Below are positions 23,651-35,491 of a DNA stretch of 64,000 bases, piece by piece. Each line of letters starts with the position of its first letter. Positions within the stretch are counted from its first letter, which is position 1. The translations under genes were made by a program, and so were the position numbers. The stretch is taken from assembly GCF_016808095.1 (NCBI RefSeq), contig NC_068971.1, positions 2,294,001-2,358,000 of the forward strand, read 5' to 3'. The DNA comes from Vigna angularis (taxonomy: Eukaryota; Streptophyta; Magnoliopsida; Fabales; Fabaceae). A model generated the notes under the pieces. The model ran no database searches and was not told the DNA's origin. It worked only from the letters and a program-made list of their open reading frames with translations.

Positions 23651-25140
23651 AGCTTAAAAGATGAGAATATAAAGTTTTTTGAGTTACAATGAGAAAAACT
23701 TTAAAAAAGTTATTTAAGTTAATTTTTTTTTGTAGAGAATAGTTTTGAAATTTAAAAAAAGGTTGGAGGTGCATAGATATATGGTTGGAGGTGCATAGAG
23801 ATGTCCAAAATCTCTTATCTGGACCTTTCTTTGGCCCAAGAAAAAGTGTGCATTGTTGGGCTCTCACCTCAAAAAACCGGTCTACCAAGATACAATCTCG
23901 GTTATTTATCTGTCTGACCGTTCCGTAAATACATTTTTTCCTCCATTTCCAATTTTTTCCCACCCATAGCTAAAATGTATTTATTAAAAAAGAAAACTCC
24001 TTTATTATTTAAATAAAAATTGTCACTTTTTTAAATACGTTGAAGACTTTGCAGATTATGCTTCATAGGTAGGTTCTCTTAACAATTTAGTCGGAATATG
24101 TTCTAAATTTGTTATTTTCTAGAAGTTGGTAATTATTATTTCAATATGATTTACGCATTAAACATTTCAAAATGACTTCCAAAACTATTTAAATTATGCC
24201 ATTTAAAACTATAGTTTACATTTTTTCAATTATGCAATATGAAACATTTTTTATTATAAATTTTGAACATTTTTTTATTGCGCAATTCAAAACATGTTAA
24301 ATTTAAATCATAATTGAAAATTATATTTTGAATTCTAAATTACGGAAACATAGTTATTGATTATGAGACGTGAAGATAATGGCATGTTTTGTTATCTTTT
24401 ATATCATGGTGTCGAAAAATAAAGCAGTATGTAATTGTAAGAAGAAAAAAACGGTTAACATCTCCATAAATACTATAATCATTGATATGTGATATTCTTT
24501 TGTTTTAAGTTAGACAGTCTAAAATGACAATTTTTTATCTTTGAGATTAAGTGAAATAAATTATGGTGTTATAATAAGAAATATGGAATATGAAAAGAAA
24601 TAACGGACTTTAAAGATACTATAAAACGTGCATCCCGAAAGGAACTGGGTTCATTTATAAATACCACATTGTGACGACAAAATTAGAACCAAATATTTTG
24701 CTGCAGAGTGCTCATGCATTCAATTTTTCAAAATCCAATTAAGATCTAATGAAATATATTATATTTATGATCTAAATCTATTTTAATTACATTAATTGCA
24801 TTTGAATTTGTTCAATAAAATTAAATTGAATTAAATATAAAATTAAATCTATATTGTTATTTAAATTAAATCTCATGTTAGATCAACCTAATAGTTTGAT
24901 GTGAAATTTACTCTATTCATGTTAACATGGTTTTGATTGGATGTATTATTTAAAGAAATATTCAATTTGGTTTGTCTAACACTAAGTTTGGTTTGTCTAA
25001 TATAAAAGAGTTTGTTCCTTTTTACACTTTTGTAATTTTTTTAATAACACTATAATATTTTGTCATTTCATACTTTTTGAATGTATACTCGCTAAAAGGA
25101 ATTTCGAATTATATAATTTAGAACAATTCAAAAATAAAAG
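23651..25140. other. AT-rich spacer
   Basis: A 22-bp tandem duplication (GGTTGGAGGTGCATAGA) lies at 23761-23803. Apart from that I see no gene or element. The minus-strand frame at 23577-23963 overlaps the decayed repeat and has no recognisable domain. Confidence 0.5.
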
Positions 25141-25149
25141 TATTTAGGT

Positions 25150-26010
25150 ATTCGATTAGAAGTGAGTCAACTTATCATGACTAGGTTAGGATTTACTTGG
25201 ATTTATCTAGGATTGGAACAATTTAACTCAATTTTGACTCACGATTCTAATTTTGGACTAAAAAAGTTTAGTCCAACCTTTGGTCTTGGTTTACTTTAAA
25301 CAACTTTGGCTTACCTAACTCACATCGACCTCGACAAAGGATGATTAGATTCAACCTAAGCCTATGTTGACTTGGCTAGATCTAAGCTTAAGTTAGCTCA
25401 ACTAAAAAAATGGACCAAGTCAACCCGAATAAACTTAATCTTGGATTGACTTCACACTAGCTAGGCTTATATTAACTCGTCTCAACCTAGACCTAGACTG
25501 ACTTGACTCAAAATGAGTTTATGTTAATACAAATTGAGTTGAGCCTTGACCAACTCACCTCAACTAGGGTTTGAACCAACTATATTGATTAAGCCCCCAG
25601 TGGACTTTGCGTGACAGTCGTGGATCGACCAATTTTAACATAGGTTTGAGTTGAATAAGTTCGACTTAATCTTGACTGACTTGCCTCAACCTGAGCCCGA
25701 ACTAATTAAACACGACTTAAGGTCGACTTAGGCTTGCTTAACCCACCTCATATTGGTCTCAAACTAATTAAACTCAACCTAATATTGAGATAACTTAACT
25801 CGACTTGGGTCTTGATTGACTTGGTTAGACTTGGACTCAGGTTGAATTGTCTCGACATGGTGTTAAGTCAAGGTTGACATGGCTTGACTTGGATCGACTC
25901 GACTTAAAATGGATTAAAGTTGGCTTAACTCGACTTGGATCCAAATTAATTGGCTTGACTAAACTTGTCAACTCAATATAAGTTTGGATTGACTCAATTT
26001 GATTTTTGAC
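25150..26010. repeat. Degenerate short-word repeat region (GACTTGACTCAACC-like)
   Basis: For about 860 bases the sequence is built from shuffled variants of TTGACTTG, GACTCGACTT, CTCAACCT and similar words with no fixed period. Composition differs sharply from the AT-rich flanks. It looks like an old decayed minisatellite. No open frame of note. Confidence 0.5.
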
Positions 26011-26019
26011 TTATTATAC

Positions 26020-27340
26020 TTAAACAAACATTGATTTTGAGTTTTCAAAATTAAAAAATTATTCAATCTAAATCCAATTAGAAGCATGAATTAAAATTTA
26101 AAATAAAATTCATTTCAATAAATTTAAAAATAATATGAATTTGAATAAATATATATTAACTTTCAATTCTTTTTTCAAATTAATTGCCAAATGGTCAACA
26201 ATAAAAATATAGTTTAATAATTTCATTGGTATCACATTCTTCAACGTAATATTTTTATAGATCTTTATGTGGCACTACATAATAAAATAATAAAACGCTC
26301 CTACACTATTGCATGAAAAAAATACTAAAACATGATTCCATTGAAAACTTACGAACAAAAGAAAGCACAATCATCATAATTAAATAAACTCTATCAATAT
26401 ATGTAACAAAAACAACTTTCTTAATTACCTTTCTTAAGAAAAAGGTGAATTAAAAAAAAAAACTTATTCTTATCTATGTTTTATAGATGTTTAGGAAAAT
26501 ACAGGACAAGAACTGAAAGAATAAAGAGAGTATTTTGATTGCATTCAGAAGAGTTGAACAGGTCATTCATACTCATATGGTATATATTCGTTTCAAATTG
26601 TGGTTCCACACTTTTTGAAAAAAAAAAATTGGTATTAAATAATCTACTATTTCACAAAATTTACTTCCATAAAAATTTATTTCATGCTTTGAATCTTTCC
26701 CTAATCATAAATTAACTCATGAAACATTTAAGTATCAACAGATACATCAATCACTAGATAATGCTTTGTACACATATCATTTACGTAGGATAAGTTTAAC
26801 AGGAAGAAAGAGAGTTGAAAGAATGACAGATGGGTCAGAAATATATAGAGATGATATGGAGGATATAAAATTTATAGCGATGTGGGATCATATACATGCA
26901 ATGTGGACGGGATAATGGATCCAATCCAATTCAGAAGTGAGAAAGAAGAAGCAAAGGCGATTCGATGTGGGACAAATGGCAGTGCTCGACGCAGAATAAA
27001 ACATCCAATTCAGTGAAGAATATGAATTATTATGAGGCCAAGGGAACCAAAACCACTTTCTTTCGTTCTTTCTACGTGACTTGCGTTTCGAACATGCTTC
27101 ACAAAAACGCACACGTATCCCGCCACTACTCTTTTCAAATCGCATCTTTCCTCTCTTTTTCTTCTTCTTTCCATTTAACTCCCTATAGTCTCATTAATAT
27201 TTCTTACTCTCTTTTTTCAAAACATATATACATATAAATTAAAGATGAGGTAAAAAATCAAACATCATAGTGACTTCTTTCTTTGGAATAACATTTTTTT
27301 AATAATTTTCAACATATATTTTGATTTCTCTATCATAATC
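26020..27340. other. AT-rich spacer with no supported gene
   Basis: Short frames at 26888-27237 on both strands lack domains and plausible splice context. The stretch around 26880-27130 is less AT-rich than its surroundings, but I cannot assign it. Confidence 0.45.
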
Positions 27341-27349
27341 TAATTTTAA

Positions 27350-27720
27350 AATTAAATATATTCTTTATCTCATTCACGAAGTTTTTATATTTTTAGGAAA
27401 AATATTAATATGAATGTTACTGTTTTCTTCTTTTCTTTATTTTTTTTCCAATATATCATAATTAGTTTACTAATTTTAATATTAAATATATTCTTTATCT
27501 CCTTCACGAAGTTTTCATATATTTTAGGAAAAATAATTAATATGAATGTTATTGTTGCCTTTTTTTTCTTCTTAATTTCTTGTTTTTCTACCATAATTAG
27601 TTTACTAGTTTTAATATTAAATATATTCTTTATCTCCTTCACGTAGTTTTCATATATTTTAGGAAAAAATATTAATATGAACGTTATTGTTGCCTTTTTT
27701 TTCTTAATTTCTTTTTTAAT
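27350..27720. repeat. 132-bp tandem repeat, three copies
   Basis: A unit containing AAATATATTCTTTATCTC, TTCACGAAGTTTT and AATATGAATGTTA starts near 27350, 27481 and 27615. The open frames seen on both strands here only reflect the repeat. Confidence 0.85.
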
Positions 27721-27884
27721 TTATATATATATATATATCAATAAGTGAAATATATATATAAATTATCTTCGAAATACAAATAGAAATCTAATTAACAGAC
27801 ATATATCTTGTTTTATTTTAGTTTTTAAAATCTAAACGGTTTAATATAACTTTATGATCTTATCATTTTAAACAATTTAAGTTT

Positions 27885-27888
<4 letters not shown>

Positions 27889-27967
<79 letters not shown>
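27889..27967. repeat. (TA)n microsatellite at the left border of the inverted-repeat element
   Basis: About 39 TA units run directly into the first GGGG of the element. A shorter TA run follows the element from 29277, consistent with insertion into, or duplication of, a TA-rich target. Confidence 0.95.
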
Positions 27968-27969
<2 letters not shown>

Positions 27970-28374
27970 GGTTTGCTAACGCGCGTACGCCTGTTTTTCA
28001 GTTGGTACGTTTTAGGAATGTGTACCGGGTTTTAGTGGACAAAAATATCCTTATATATCATGGATTTTAAGTTTTAAGGTTAAGGGTATTTTAATAATTT
28101 TCATTCTCAAAACTAAAAAAAAAAAAAAAGAAACCCCCAAACCCTTACTCACCTCTCTCATTCCTCTCAACCCTTTCTTTTTCATCTTTTTCACTCCAAT
28201 CTTTTCTCTGTCATCCCTACTGTAGCCCCAATCAAAAAAATAAAAAATTTCTCTCAACCTTTTCTCTTTCATCTTTCTCACTCCAATCTTTTCTCTGTCA
28301 TCCCTACTGTAGCCCCAATTGAAAAAATCAAAAATCAAAAACACTTGTCGTTAAACCATCTAACAAAAAAATTA

Positions 28375-28757
28375 TTTTATAATGAGTTTTCATCTTATAA
28401 TTTTTGTCTTATCTAATTTTATCCAATTTTCACAAGCATAAAAGAATTGGAAATTGACCTGGAAAAAATCAGAAATACTCGTTGTTAAACAATTTCTTAC
28501 AAAAAATGATTTTATAATGAGTTTTTATTTTATGATTTTTGTCTTATCTAATTTTATCTAATTTTCACAAGCATAATGACATCAAAGGAATTTGTAATTG
28601 GCCTTGAAAAAAATCAGAAACACTCATTGTTAAACAATTTCTTACAAAAAATGACTTTATAATGAGTTTTCATTTTATAAGTTTTGTCCTATATATAATT
28701 TTATCTAATTTTCAGAAGCATAATGACATCCAAAAGAATTGGTAATTGGCCTGGAGG
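28375..28757. repeat. Three-copy tandem repeat (about 135-144 bp) inside the inverted-repeat element
   Basis: Copies begin with AATGAGTTTTCATCTTAT-like words at about 28381, 28516 and 28660 and end near GGTAATTGGCCTGGA. The last copy runs directly into the coding-like fragment, so the repeated unit seems to derive from intron plus the edge of an exon of a captured gene. Confidence 0.75.
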
Positions 28758-28908
28758 AGTTTTTTAGAGATGATGATTCTGCAGATGATGAAATTAGAGA
28801 GATTAGTGAAGATGGTGAAATTGAAGAGATCTTGAATGAACCTTTGCCTGAAGGTGAATATGTCAATGACTCAACTCTTTACAAAAGCAAATTGTTTAAA
28901 GGCAAATG
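28757..28908 (+). pseudogene. Coding-like fragment inside the Mutator-like element (source unknown)
   Basis: An open frame (about 28727-28939) encodes a very acidic stretch including DDDSADDEIREISEDGEI and then EPLPEGEYVNDSTLYKSKL. It has balanced codon use and no low-complexity AT bias, unlike its surroundings. There is no ATG in a good context, and the frame enters the right inverted repeat and stops. I do not recognise the parent protein. It looks like an exon piece captured by the element. Confidence 0.45.
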
Positions 28909-29964
28909 TTTTTTATTTTTTCAATTGGAACTACAGTAGCGATGAGAGAGAAAAGGTTGGAGTGAAAAAGATGAAAGAGAAAAGGTTGAGAGAAATTTTT
29001 GATTTTTTTCGATTGAGGCTACAGTAAGGATGACAGAGAAAAGATTGGAGTGAAAAAGATGAAAGAGAAAGGGTTGAGAGGAATGAGAGAGGTGAGTAAG
29101 GGTTTGGGGCTTTCTTTTTTTTTTTTTTTAGTTTTGAGAATGAAAATTATTAAAATACCCTTAACCTTAAAACTTAGAATCCATGATATATAAGGATATT
29201 TTTGTCCACTAAAACCCGGTACACATTGCTAAAACGTACCAACTAAAAAACAGGCGTACGCGCGTTAACAAACCCCTATATATATATATATATATTATAT
29301 TTTTAATCTGTATTGACTATAAAATACTGGTTGAAAGGAATTATCTTCTAAATACAAACAGAACCCTAATTAACTGACATATATCTTGTTTCTTTTAGAT
29401 TTTTATCGCAATCTTTAACGGGTTAATTTAACTTTATGATCTTATCATTTTAAATACTTTAAGTTTAAAATAATTTATATATTATAATTTTAATCTACAT
29501 TGACTATAAAATACTGGTTGAAAGGAATTATCTTTGAAATACAAACAGAACCCTAATTAACTGACCTATATTTTGTTTTATTTTAGATTTTTAACGCAAT
29601 CTAAACAGATTAATTTAACTTTCTGATCTTCTCATTTTAAATACTTTAAGTTAAAAATAATTTATATATATTATAATTTTAATGTGTATTGACAATAAAA
29701 TACTGGCTGATTTATACGTTTGAAAGGAAAGAATAAAATTGCAGGACTGAGTATATTATAGTGTTAATTTACTATAATTTAAAATTAACACCACCTTTAA
29801 AAAGAAATCCATATATTCTATAATTAATCGAACGATAAAATTAAACATATTATTCGTTTGTTTAGCACGTAAACCGAGATTCTTTGCCAAATTTATCGGA
29901 GGAGGATATAAACCGAGATAGAAATTCGAGGGGTACTATCGTAATTTCCATTCACCTCGGCTCC

Positions 29965-29972
29965 TATATAAG
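29965..29972 (+). promoter_or_regulatory. TATA box of the SAM decarboxylase gene
   Basis: TATATAAG lies in a C/T-rich context about 190 bases before the leader-intron donor. It predicts transcription starting near 29995. Confidence 0.65.
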
Positions 29973-29994
29973 TTTCATCTCTCCTCTCCGTAAC

Positions 29995-30980
29995 ATCCCA
30001 ACGATTTTGAGTATAACCAATAACCAAAACCCATTTTCTCACCAATTTCGCCCTTCCTTGAATTGTTGAGAGAATTTCATTCGGAATAATTTTGATTTGA
30101 AGTGCAATTTCGGGAGGGGATATCAGACCACTTCATTAGCCTCCATTGTATATACTGTAAGTATCAATTTCTTTTCTTTTTGTATTTTTTTTAAAGATTT
30201 TTGTTTATATTTTGAGGTATACACTTGAACATGGTTCCATTTTCAAATGAAGTAGTGAATTGAAAGAGAGTATACGGAATATTTTTTCTGATCTTAGTTT
30301 TGTGTTATTGTATCCAAACCTTTTTCCCGGTTACAAATGTCAGGTAAACCTTTTGTTTTGATTTGAATGTGTTTCTGGTCATGTTCTTCAATTATGTCAG
30401 AGTTTATGGGGACTGGAAGGAACATTTTTGGGTTTCTGGCTTTTAATATTGGGGATGATTTTTTATTTATTTATTTTCTCTCCAGTTTTATAACCTTTTC
30501 AGAAGGATCAATGTTCTTCTGTTTTTGAATAGAAAAGATTAATTATCTTTTTTGTACCTAAAAGAATATCTCAGAAGATTTAATCTTTGTATTTTTTTCT
30601 TATCACAGACTACAAATATATTTTTCATCAACGATATAGAGATTAAAAGCATCTTAGATTTTTACAGGAACAGTTTAGAAACGAATTTTAAAATAAAATT
30701 ATACCGTATCCTTGGAAGAGTGATCACCCTGTTGTCTGCATTTCAGGGAACAATTTTTTGACTTTTTAACAACACATTCTAGGCCTGATTGTGGAATTTG
30801 TATTTATTTGTTAAACTTGATGAAAGGGTACGCCACGTACATGGTGAATTTGTTAAAGATTGCAGTTTTGCCTTCGTTTTATATGTTCATGTTCTTCTAA
30901 CACAATAAAATATTATAGAATCCATGTTTGTACAGGATTGCTAACGTTCTGTCATTGATTTTGTTTTCTTCTTTTGTCAG
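29995..30980 (+). other. SAMDC 5' leader: untranslated exon (to 30156) and leader intron (30157-30980)
   Basis: A consensus donor ACT|GTAAGTATC at 30157 and an acceptor TTTGTCAG at 30980 enclose an 824-base T-rich intron. The acceptor lies ten bases before the tiny uORF. A leader intron in this place is typical of plant SAMDC genes. The transcription start is estimated from the TATA box. Confidence 0.7.
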
Positions 30981-30990
30981 AAAGGTCTGA

Positions 30991-30999
30991 ATGATCTGA
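30991..30999 (+). CDS. Tiny uORF of the SAMDC leader (Met-Ile)
   Basis: ATG ATC TGA. The final A of its stop codon is the first base of the small-uORF ATG, the overlap known from plant SAMDC mRNAs. In other plants the tiny uORF lets ribosomes bypass or reach the small uORF according to polyamine level. Confidence 0.85.
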   Translation: MI

Positions 31000-31246
31000 T
31001 GGAGTCCAAAGGTGGCAAGAAGAAGTCGTCTAGTAGTAAATCCTTTTTGTTCGAATCTCCCCTCGACTACATCATTGAAGACGTTCGCCCACACGGTGGA
31101 ATCAAGAAGTTCAGATCCGCTGCTTACTCCAACGTAAATATTTATTCTATTTATTTTCTGATGATTGGATTCAGACATTTAGTATCCAACATTATGTTTG
31201 ACACTCGAACTTTTGTCTATTGCAGTGCATCCGCAAGCCTTCCTGA
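30999..31246 (+). CDS. Conserved small uORF of SAMDC (51 residues, split by an intron)
   Basis: The exons are 30999-31133 and 31226-31246, joined in phase 0. The peptide begins MESKGGKKKSSSSKS, contains PLDYIIEDVRPHGGIKKF, and ends RSAAYSNCIRKPS before TGA, matching the plant conserved SAMDC uORF peptide. In the plants where it was tested, this peptide stalls ribosomes at high spermidine/spermine and lowers translation of the main frame. The intron splits it six codons before the stop (YSN|CIRKPS), so an unspliced transcript would give a different C-terminus. It ends 138 bases before the main ATG. Confidence 0.92.
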
Positions 31247-31384
31247 CTTTCCCGTTGTTCTGTGACATAGCCCCCCCGTCTTCATTTTGTCTCCTCTTCC
31301 TTTTCTTTTTCTTTTTCTTTTTGTCTCCCTTGTGTTTTTGTTCTCTACCTACACAGCAAAAGTTTCCTTTCTTTTCTAGTCAAG

Positions 31385-32455
31385 ATGGCAGCCTCAGCCA
31401 TTGGTTTTGAAGGTTACGAAAAAAGGCTTGAGATATCGTTTTCTGAAAATGGGGTTCTTGCTGGAGGATCAGGTCTGCGAGCATTGTCCAGGGACCAATT
31501 GGATGAGTTTCTAAAGCCAGCGGAGTGCACTATTGTTTCATCGCTTTCAAACGATTATCTTGACTCTTATGTTCTGTCGGAGTCAAGCCTGTTTATCTAT
31601 CCTTATAAACTTATCATCAAAACTTGTGGGACTACCAAATTGCTTCTGGCCATTCCTGCAATTCTCAAGTTAGCTGATTCCATTGACATTTCTGTGAAAT
31701 CTGTAAGGTACACCCGCGGAAGTTTCATTTTTCCCGGTGCACAGACATATCCTCATCGTAGCTTTTCAGAAGAAGTCTCTGTCCTTGACAGCTATTTTGG
31801 GAACCTCGGTAATGGTAGCAAAGCTTACGCAATGGGCGACCCTTCAAAATCACAGTTATGGCACATCTACTCTGCAAGTTCTCAAGCAAAAGAATCATTA
31901 GAATCCGTCTACGGCCTTGAGATGTGTATGACTGGTCTAGACAAGGAATGTGCTTCTGTATTTTTCAATGAAAATACATCTTCAGCAGCTTTGATGACTG
32001 AAAATTCTGGCATTAGGAATATCCTTCCACAGTCTGATATATGTGACTTTGAATTCGACCCTTGTGGTTATTCTATGAATGGTATAGAAGGGAATGCAAT
32101 ATCCACTATCCATGTCACTCCAGAAGATGGTTTCAGTTATGCTAGTTTCGAAGCTGTTGGTTATGACTATGATGACATGACTCTATGTGAACTTGTGGAT
32201 AGGGTTTTGGCATGCTTCCGTCCAGCAGAGTTTTCTGTTGCTCTGCACATTGACATGCATGGTGAAAAGCTTGACAAATTTCCCTTGGACATCAGTGGTT
32301 ATTACCGTGGAGAGAAGAGTATTGAAGAGCTTGGAGTGGGTGGTGCGGTTATGTACCAACAATTTGTTCAAGGCGATGGCAGTGCGTCTCCCAGGTCAAT
32401 TCTGAGATGCTGCTGGAGTGAGGATGAAAATGAAGATGAAGAAAGGGAGATATGA
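31385..32455 (+). CDS. SAMDC: S-adenosylmethionine decarboxylase proenzyme
   Basis: An intronless main frame of 356 residues, the usual plant length. The enzyme decarboxylates S-adenosylmethionine to provide aminopropyl groups for spermidine and spermine. The proenzyme cleaves itself within VLSESSLF between Glu66 and Ser67, Ser67 becoming the pyruvoyl cofactor of the alpha chain. Glu9 and Glu12 ([11 protein letters not shown]) and Cys81 (KTCGTT) match conserved active-site or processing residues. Further family blocks are [39 protein letters not shown] and [16 protein letters not shown]. The Ser-rich, acidic C-terminus ([13 protein letters not shown]) is typical of plants. Translation is probably repressed by polyamines through the two upstream ORFs in its leader. 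Confidence 0.97.
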   Translation: MAASAIGFEGYEKRLEISFSENGVLAGGSGLRALSRDQLDEFLKPAECTIVSSLSNDYLDSYVLSESSLFIYPYKLIIKTCGTTKLLLAIPAILKLADSIDISVKSVRYTRGSFIFPGAQTYPHRSFSEEVSVLDSYFGNLGNGSKAYAMGDPSKSQLWHIYSASSQAKESLESVYGLEMCMTGLDKECASVFFNENTSSAALMTENSGIRNILPQSDICDFEFDPCGYSMNGIEGNAISTIHVTPEDGFSYASFEAVGYDYDDMTLCELVDRVLACFRPAEFSVALHIDMHGEKLDKFPLDISGYYRGEKSIEELGVGGAVMYQQFVQGDGSASPRSILRCCWSEDENEDEEREI

Positions 32456-35300
32456 TTGCTTCTGGTTTTTTGTGTTTTGCTGTTTATCTTTAATCTGTGT
32501 TTTTACCTAAATAAATTTGGGGGTTATGATCTGAAAGTGAAGCTACAAATGTGCTGTGTTGCTTCACTTGCTAGTTTGTTTGCGTGATTCTGCTGATGTT
32601 TCCTTACAACTGCCAACTCTTATATGAGGGCATTGCAGCTGTTTATTATAATGGAAGTATAATAAATGAATAAATACTAATTTTATTATAATTATAATTG
32701 TTGAAGTTTCTTATTGGTGAGACATCATCAATTCTCTTATTATTGTTGTTGAAGATAAAATAAAAGAACTTATTGAAGTATTATATTACGGAGTTTTTTT
32801 TTATTAATGATAATATATATAGTATCTTATTAAGTTGAAGAGATGATATTTTTAATGCTCAGAGGAGAAATTACACGAGGCTTATCATCCTTAGTGAGAG
32901 AAATTTGGATGCACACAAACGTAAAAAAAATAAAGAAGTTTTGAAAATATATAGTTTTACTCATTATACTAAGATTTTTATAATAATACTAAATTAAAAG
33001 TGTATTAAACGGAGATATTTTCAGTTGATATGATAAATCAATGTGATAATAACTTGTTTATCATGCTTATTGAATCTATTTATTTATTTTTATGCAATAA
33101 ATTTTTGTTTATTTGATAGACAATTTAGGATTTATTTTTTTGGACAAAATTATTACCTTTTCGTTGAAATTTTTGTAGAAAAGTGGAAGAAAATTTCACA
33201 AAGTCATTTAAGACTATCTCATCTAGACAAATGCCCTTGAGAAGCTACTTTTGAAGTTGTTAAAAGCTACATTTAACTCTCTTTTTCATTGGTGTTGGAG
33301 GCAAATAAATCTCATTTTAATGTATTTTTTCTTTGAAATAGAAATATGTTTCATGACTCAAGTTTTTTTTTTCTGTATTTCATTTTGCATGGTTGATTAT
33401 CTATAATTTTTCTTTTGTATCTAACGATTAAAAAATGCTTTTAGAACTTGGTTTTAAGTTGAACAACTTCAATATTTGATTCTAGACATAAATTTATCAT
33501 CATTTTAAACACTTATTCAAATATGATAATTTTTTATCCTAATTAATAATAGAAACTTAATTTAGTAGTTTTAAATAGTTTAAATTTAAAATTTATTACA
33601 ACTTGTTGGATTTGTATGAACTTTGTTTTTATGTTTTGACCCGAATTAATAAAAATACACGTTAATTCAACACACTAAATTCCTTGAAATTTAATATTTA
33701 AAATTTTCAATTTATTTTTTTGTTTTGTAGCTTATTAAGATTTACATTAACAATGTAATAAAATAAACTCTATTTAAGTAATGATACTAGCAAAAGGCAA
33801 TGAAATTTTTTGTAGAAAGAAAAGTCTTTACGAAAAAATTACTCCCATAAATATTTTTGTTTAAAAGTAACTATTTAAATTTATATTTTATGATAGATGA
33901 GTAAAAATATGTCAGTCCAATTATCTTGTACTTCTCTTTATTTCCATAGAAATTCTATGGTGCCATTGTATTTTAACGGATAAAAGATTTTTTTTCTCAA
34001 CTCTTAGGTTATCTTTTTTATATATAAAACTTAAATTTATTTAAAGTATACATTACAAAAATTCAATGAAAATAAATCTATGATAAATTTAAATTATTAA
34101 CAAATTCTAAAATTTTATTTATCAATGAATTTGATTAACGAATGTATTATCGATAAAAAAAACTCATCAATAAATTATATCAATAAATAAAATATTTAAT
34201 ACGACAAGATGTTATCAGTAAATCTCTCAGTAACTATTGATGAATAAAATTTATCAAAAATCCATCGATAATTATTGACAGATAAAATTCATAAATAAAT
34301 ATTTTAATAATTACTTATAGTAAAAATTTGTGAGTAAAAAAAACTATAAATTTTTCGCCCTCCTTTCCCTCTCTTCACGAGCTACATTGTTTATTTATCT
34401 CTCGTAAGCCACTTCTACCACACTCCTCACGAGCCATTTCTCGTGAACCAAAACTCATCTTCCCACACTTCTTCCATTTAAGCTTAGTTTGATGAAAACC
34501 CTTCGATAAGAAGAACCATCGCATGCTGCACTTCAATGGATTTATTTGACATTACATTTCTATAACTTTCTTTTCTTCTTTTTATATATAGCATTATTGC
34601 TCAATTAAATAATTTCAATCCCTATAAATTTTTTAAGTATTTATGAAAAAAATTACAAATTTTCCTTTTAACCATGCTTTAATTTGCTTCCGTTTTTACC
34701 AATAAGTAAATCATGCTAAATAATGTATGAGAAAAAAGTTTTACACATGAAAAAGGGAAAATATAAGAAATCTAAGTCTTGCCATAATTGATATTTTAGT
34801 ACGAAGAAATAGGAAAAACCAGACACCCACTTAGGTTACACTCTTTTTTCATCTTCAATACATTCAGATCAAATATATATTAAATTCTTTTTTTAATATG
34901 TACATGTTCAATATCTTTTTAATTTTCGTACGGTGAAATTGAAATTCATTCCTGTTCTTTTTGTTTCTAAATTTTAAAATTGATTTAATATATATTTATT
35001 TACTTTTAAAATTTAAAAATAAAACTGTATTAAAATTTGAATAAGAACAAATTGTTAACTTAACGAGTAAAAATATATTTATTTATTTAAAATATTATAC
35101 CTAAGTTATCTAAATTTTATATTGGAATATTTTCACAATGTTAATTAATCAATTCCATCCTGTCTGTGGTATATAGTTTTCTATCAGATCAGCCACAACG
35201 TTCAGAAAATGTCACTGAATTCTCCAAAACTCTCCTGATCAACAGGTTTAAAGCTTCTCCTGAAAAGCAGCACAGCCCAAAGAATCCTTCTAACATAAGC
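32456..35300. other. SAMDC 3' UTR, then AT-rich spacer
   Basis: The first 200 bases should be the SAMDC 3' UTR (AATAAA near 32510). From there to about 35300 the DNA is AT-rich. A short stretch around 34050-34330 has repeated words such as ATCAATAAAT and TCGATAATTATTGA that suggest a decayed repeat. No gene or RNA recognised. Confidence 0.5.
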
Positions 35301-35317
35301 AAATCTTAGGAATAACT

Positions 35318-35325
35318 CACGTGGC
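35318..35325 (+). promoter_or_regulatory. ABRE (CACGTGGC) in the promoter of the second KIN-like gene
   Basis: CACGTGGC is a classic ABA-response element, here about 63 bases upstream of the TATA box. This fits ABA- and cold-inducible expression known for KIN/COR6.6 genes. Confidence 0.65.
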
Positions 35326-35380
35326 CATCGAACATGTAGTAGCCAAACCTCAAATAACGCAATTCTTTACGAAACTTGCA

Positions 35381-35390
35381 TATATAAATA
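35381..35390 (+). promoter_or_regulatory. TATA box of the second KIN-like gene
   Basis: TATATAAATA lies 102 bases upstream of the ATG, predicting a transcription start near 35412 and a C/T-rich leader of about 80 bases. Confidence 0.7.
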
Positions 35391-35491
35391 TCAACCGTGT
35401 AGGAACTAATCTTCATCTCAAACTACAATCATTCTTCATCTTCACTCATTACATTCAATTAATTCCTTGATTACATATTACAGTTCAAAAT

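Larger units (their letters stand above)
27968..29276. mobile_element. Mutator-like non-autonomous element with about 365-bp terminal inverted repeats
   Basis: The left end GGGGTTTGCTAACGCGCG is matched by the reverse complement of the right end (GGGGTTTGTTAACGCGCG), and similarity continues inwards over about 365 bases (27968-28335 against 28910-29276). Each arm carries an internal duplication of about 86 bp centred on CTACTGTAGCCCCAAT. No transposase is encoded. The middle holds a three-copy tandem repeat and a coding-like fragment. Target duplication cannot be read because both flanks are TA repeats. Long TIRs and small size fit a MULE or Pack-MULE; other foldback families are possible. 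Confidence 0.75.
27745..29710. repeat. 188-bp tandem array interrupted by a TA run and a Mutator-like element
   Basis: A unit with AAATACAAACAGAACCCTAA and TTATGATCTTATCATTTTAAA occurs at about 29312-29498 and 29499-29687, with a further partial copy to 29710. A partial copy of the same unit lies at about 27745-27888, left of the TA run and inverted-repeat element. The spacing between ATTGACTAT (or ATTGACAAT) words is 187-189 bases. The array therefore pre-dates the insertion that now splits it. Confidence 0.8.

Noticed and set aside
27410..27646. Phe/Ile-rich frame resembling a membrane protein
   Set aside because: It is a translation of the 132-bp AT-rich tandem repeat.
28051..29027. Similar Lys/Glu-rich frames on both strands (EKIGVRKMKEKR-like)
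   Set aside because: They come from the duplicated GA-rich segments in the inverted arms of the Mutator-like element.
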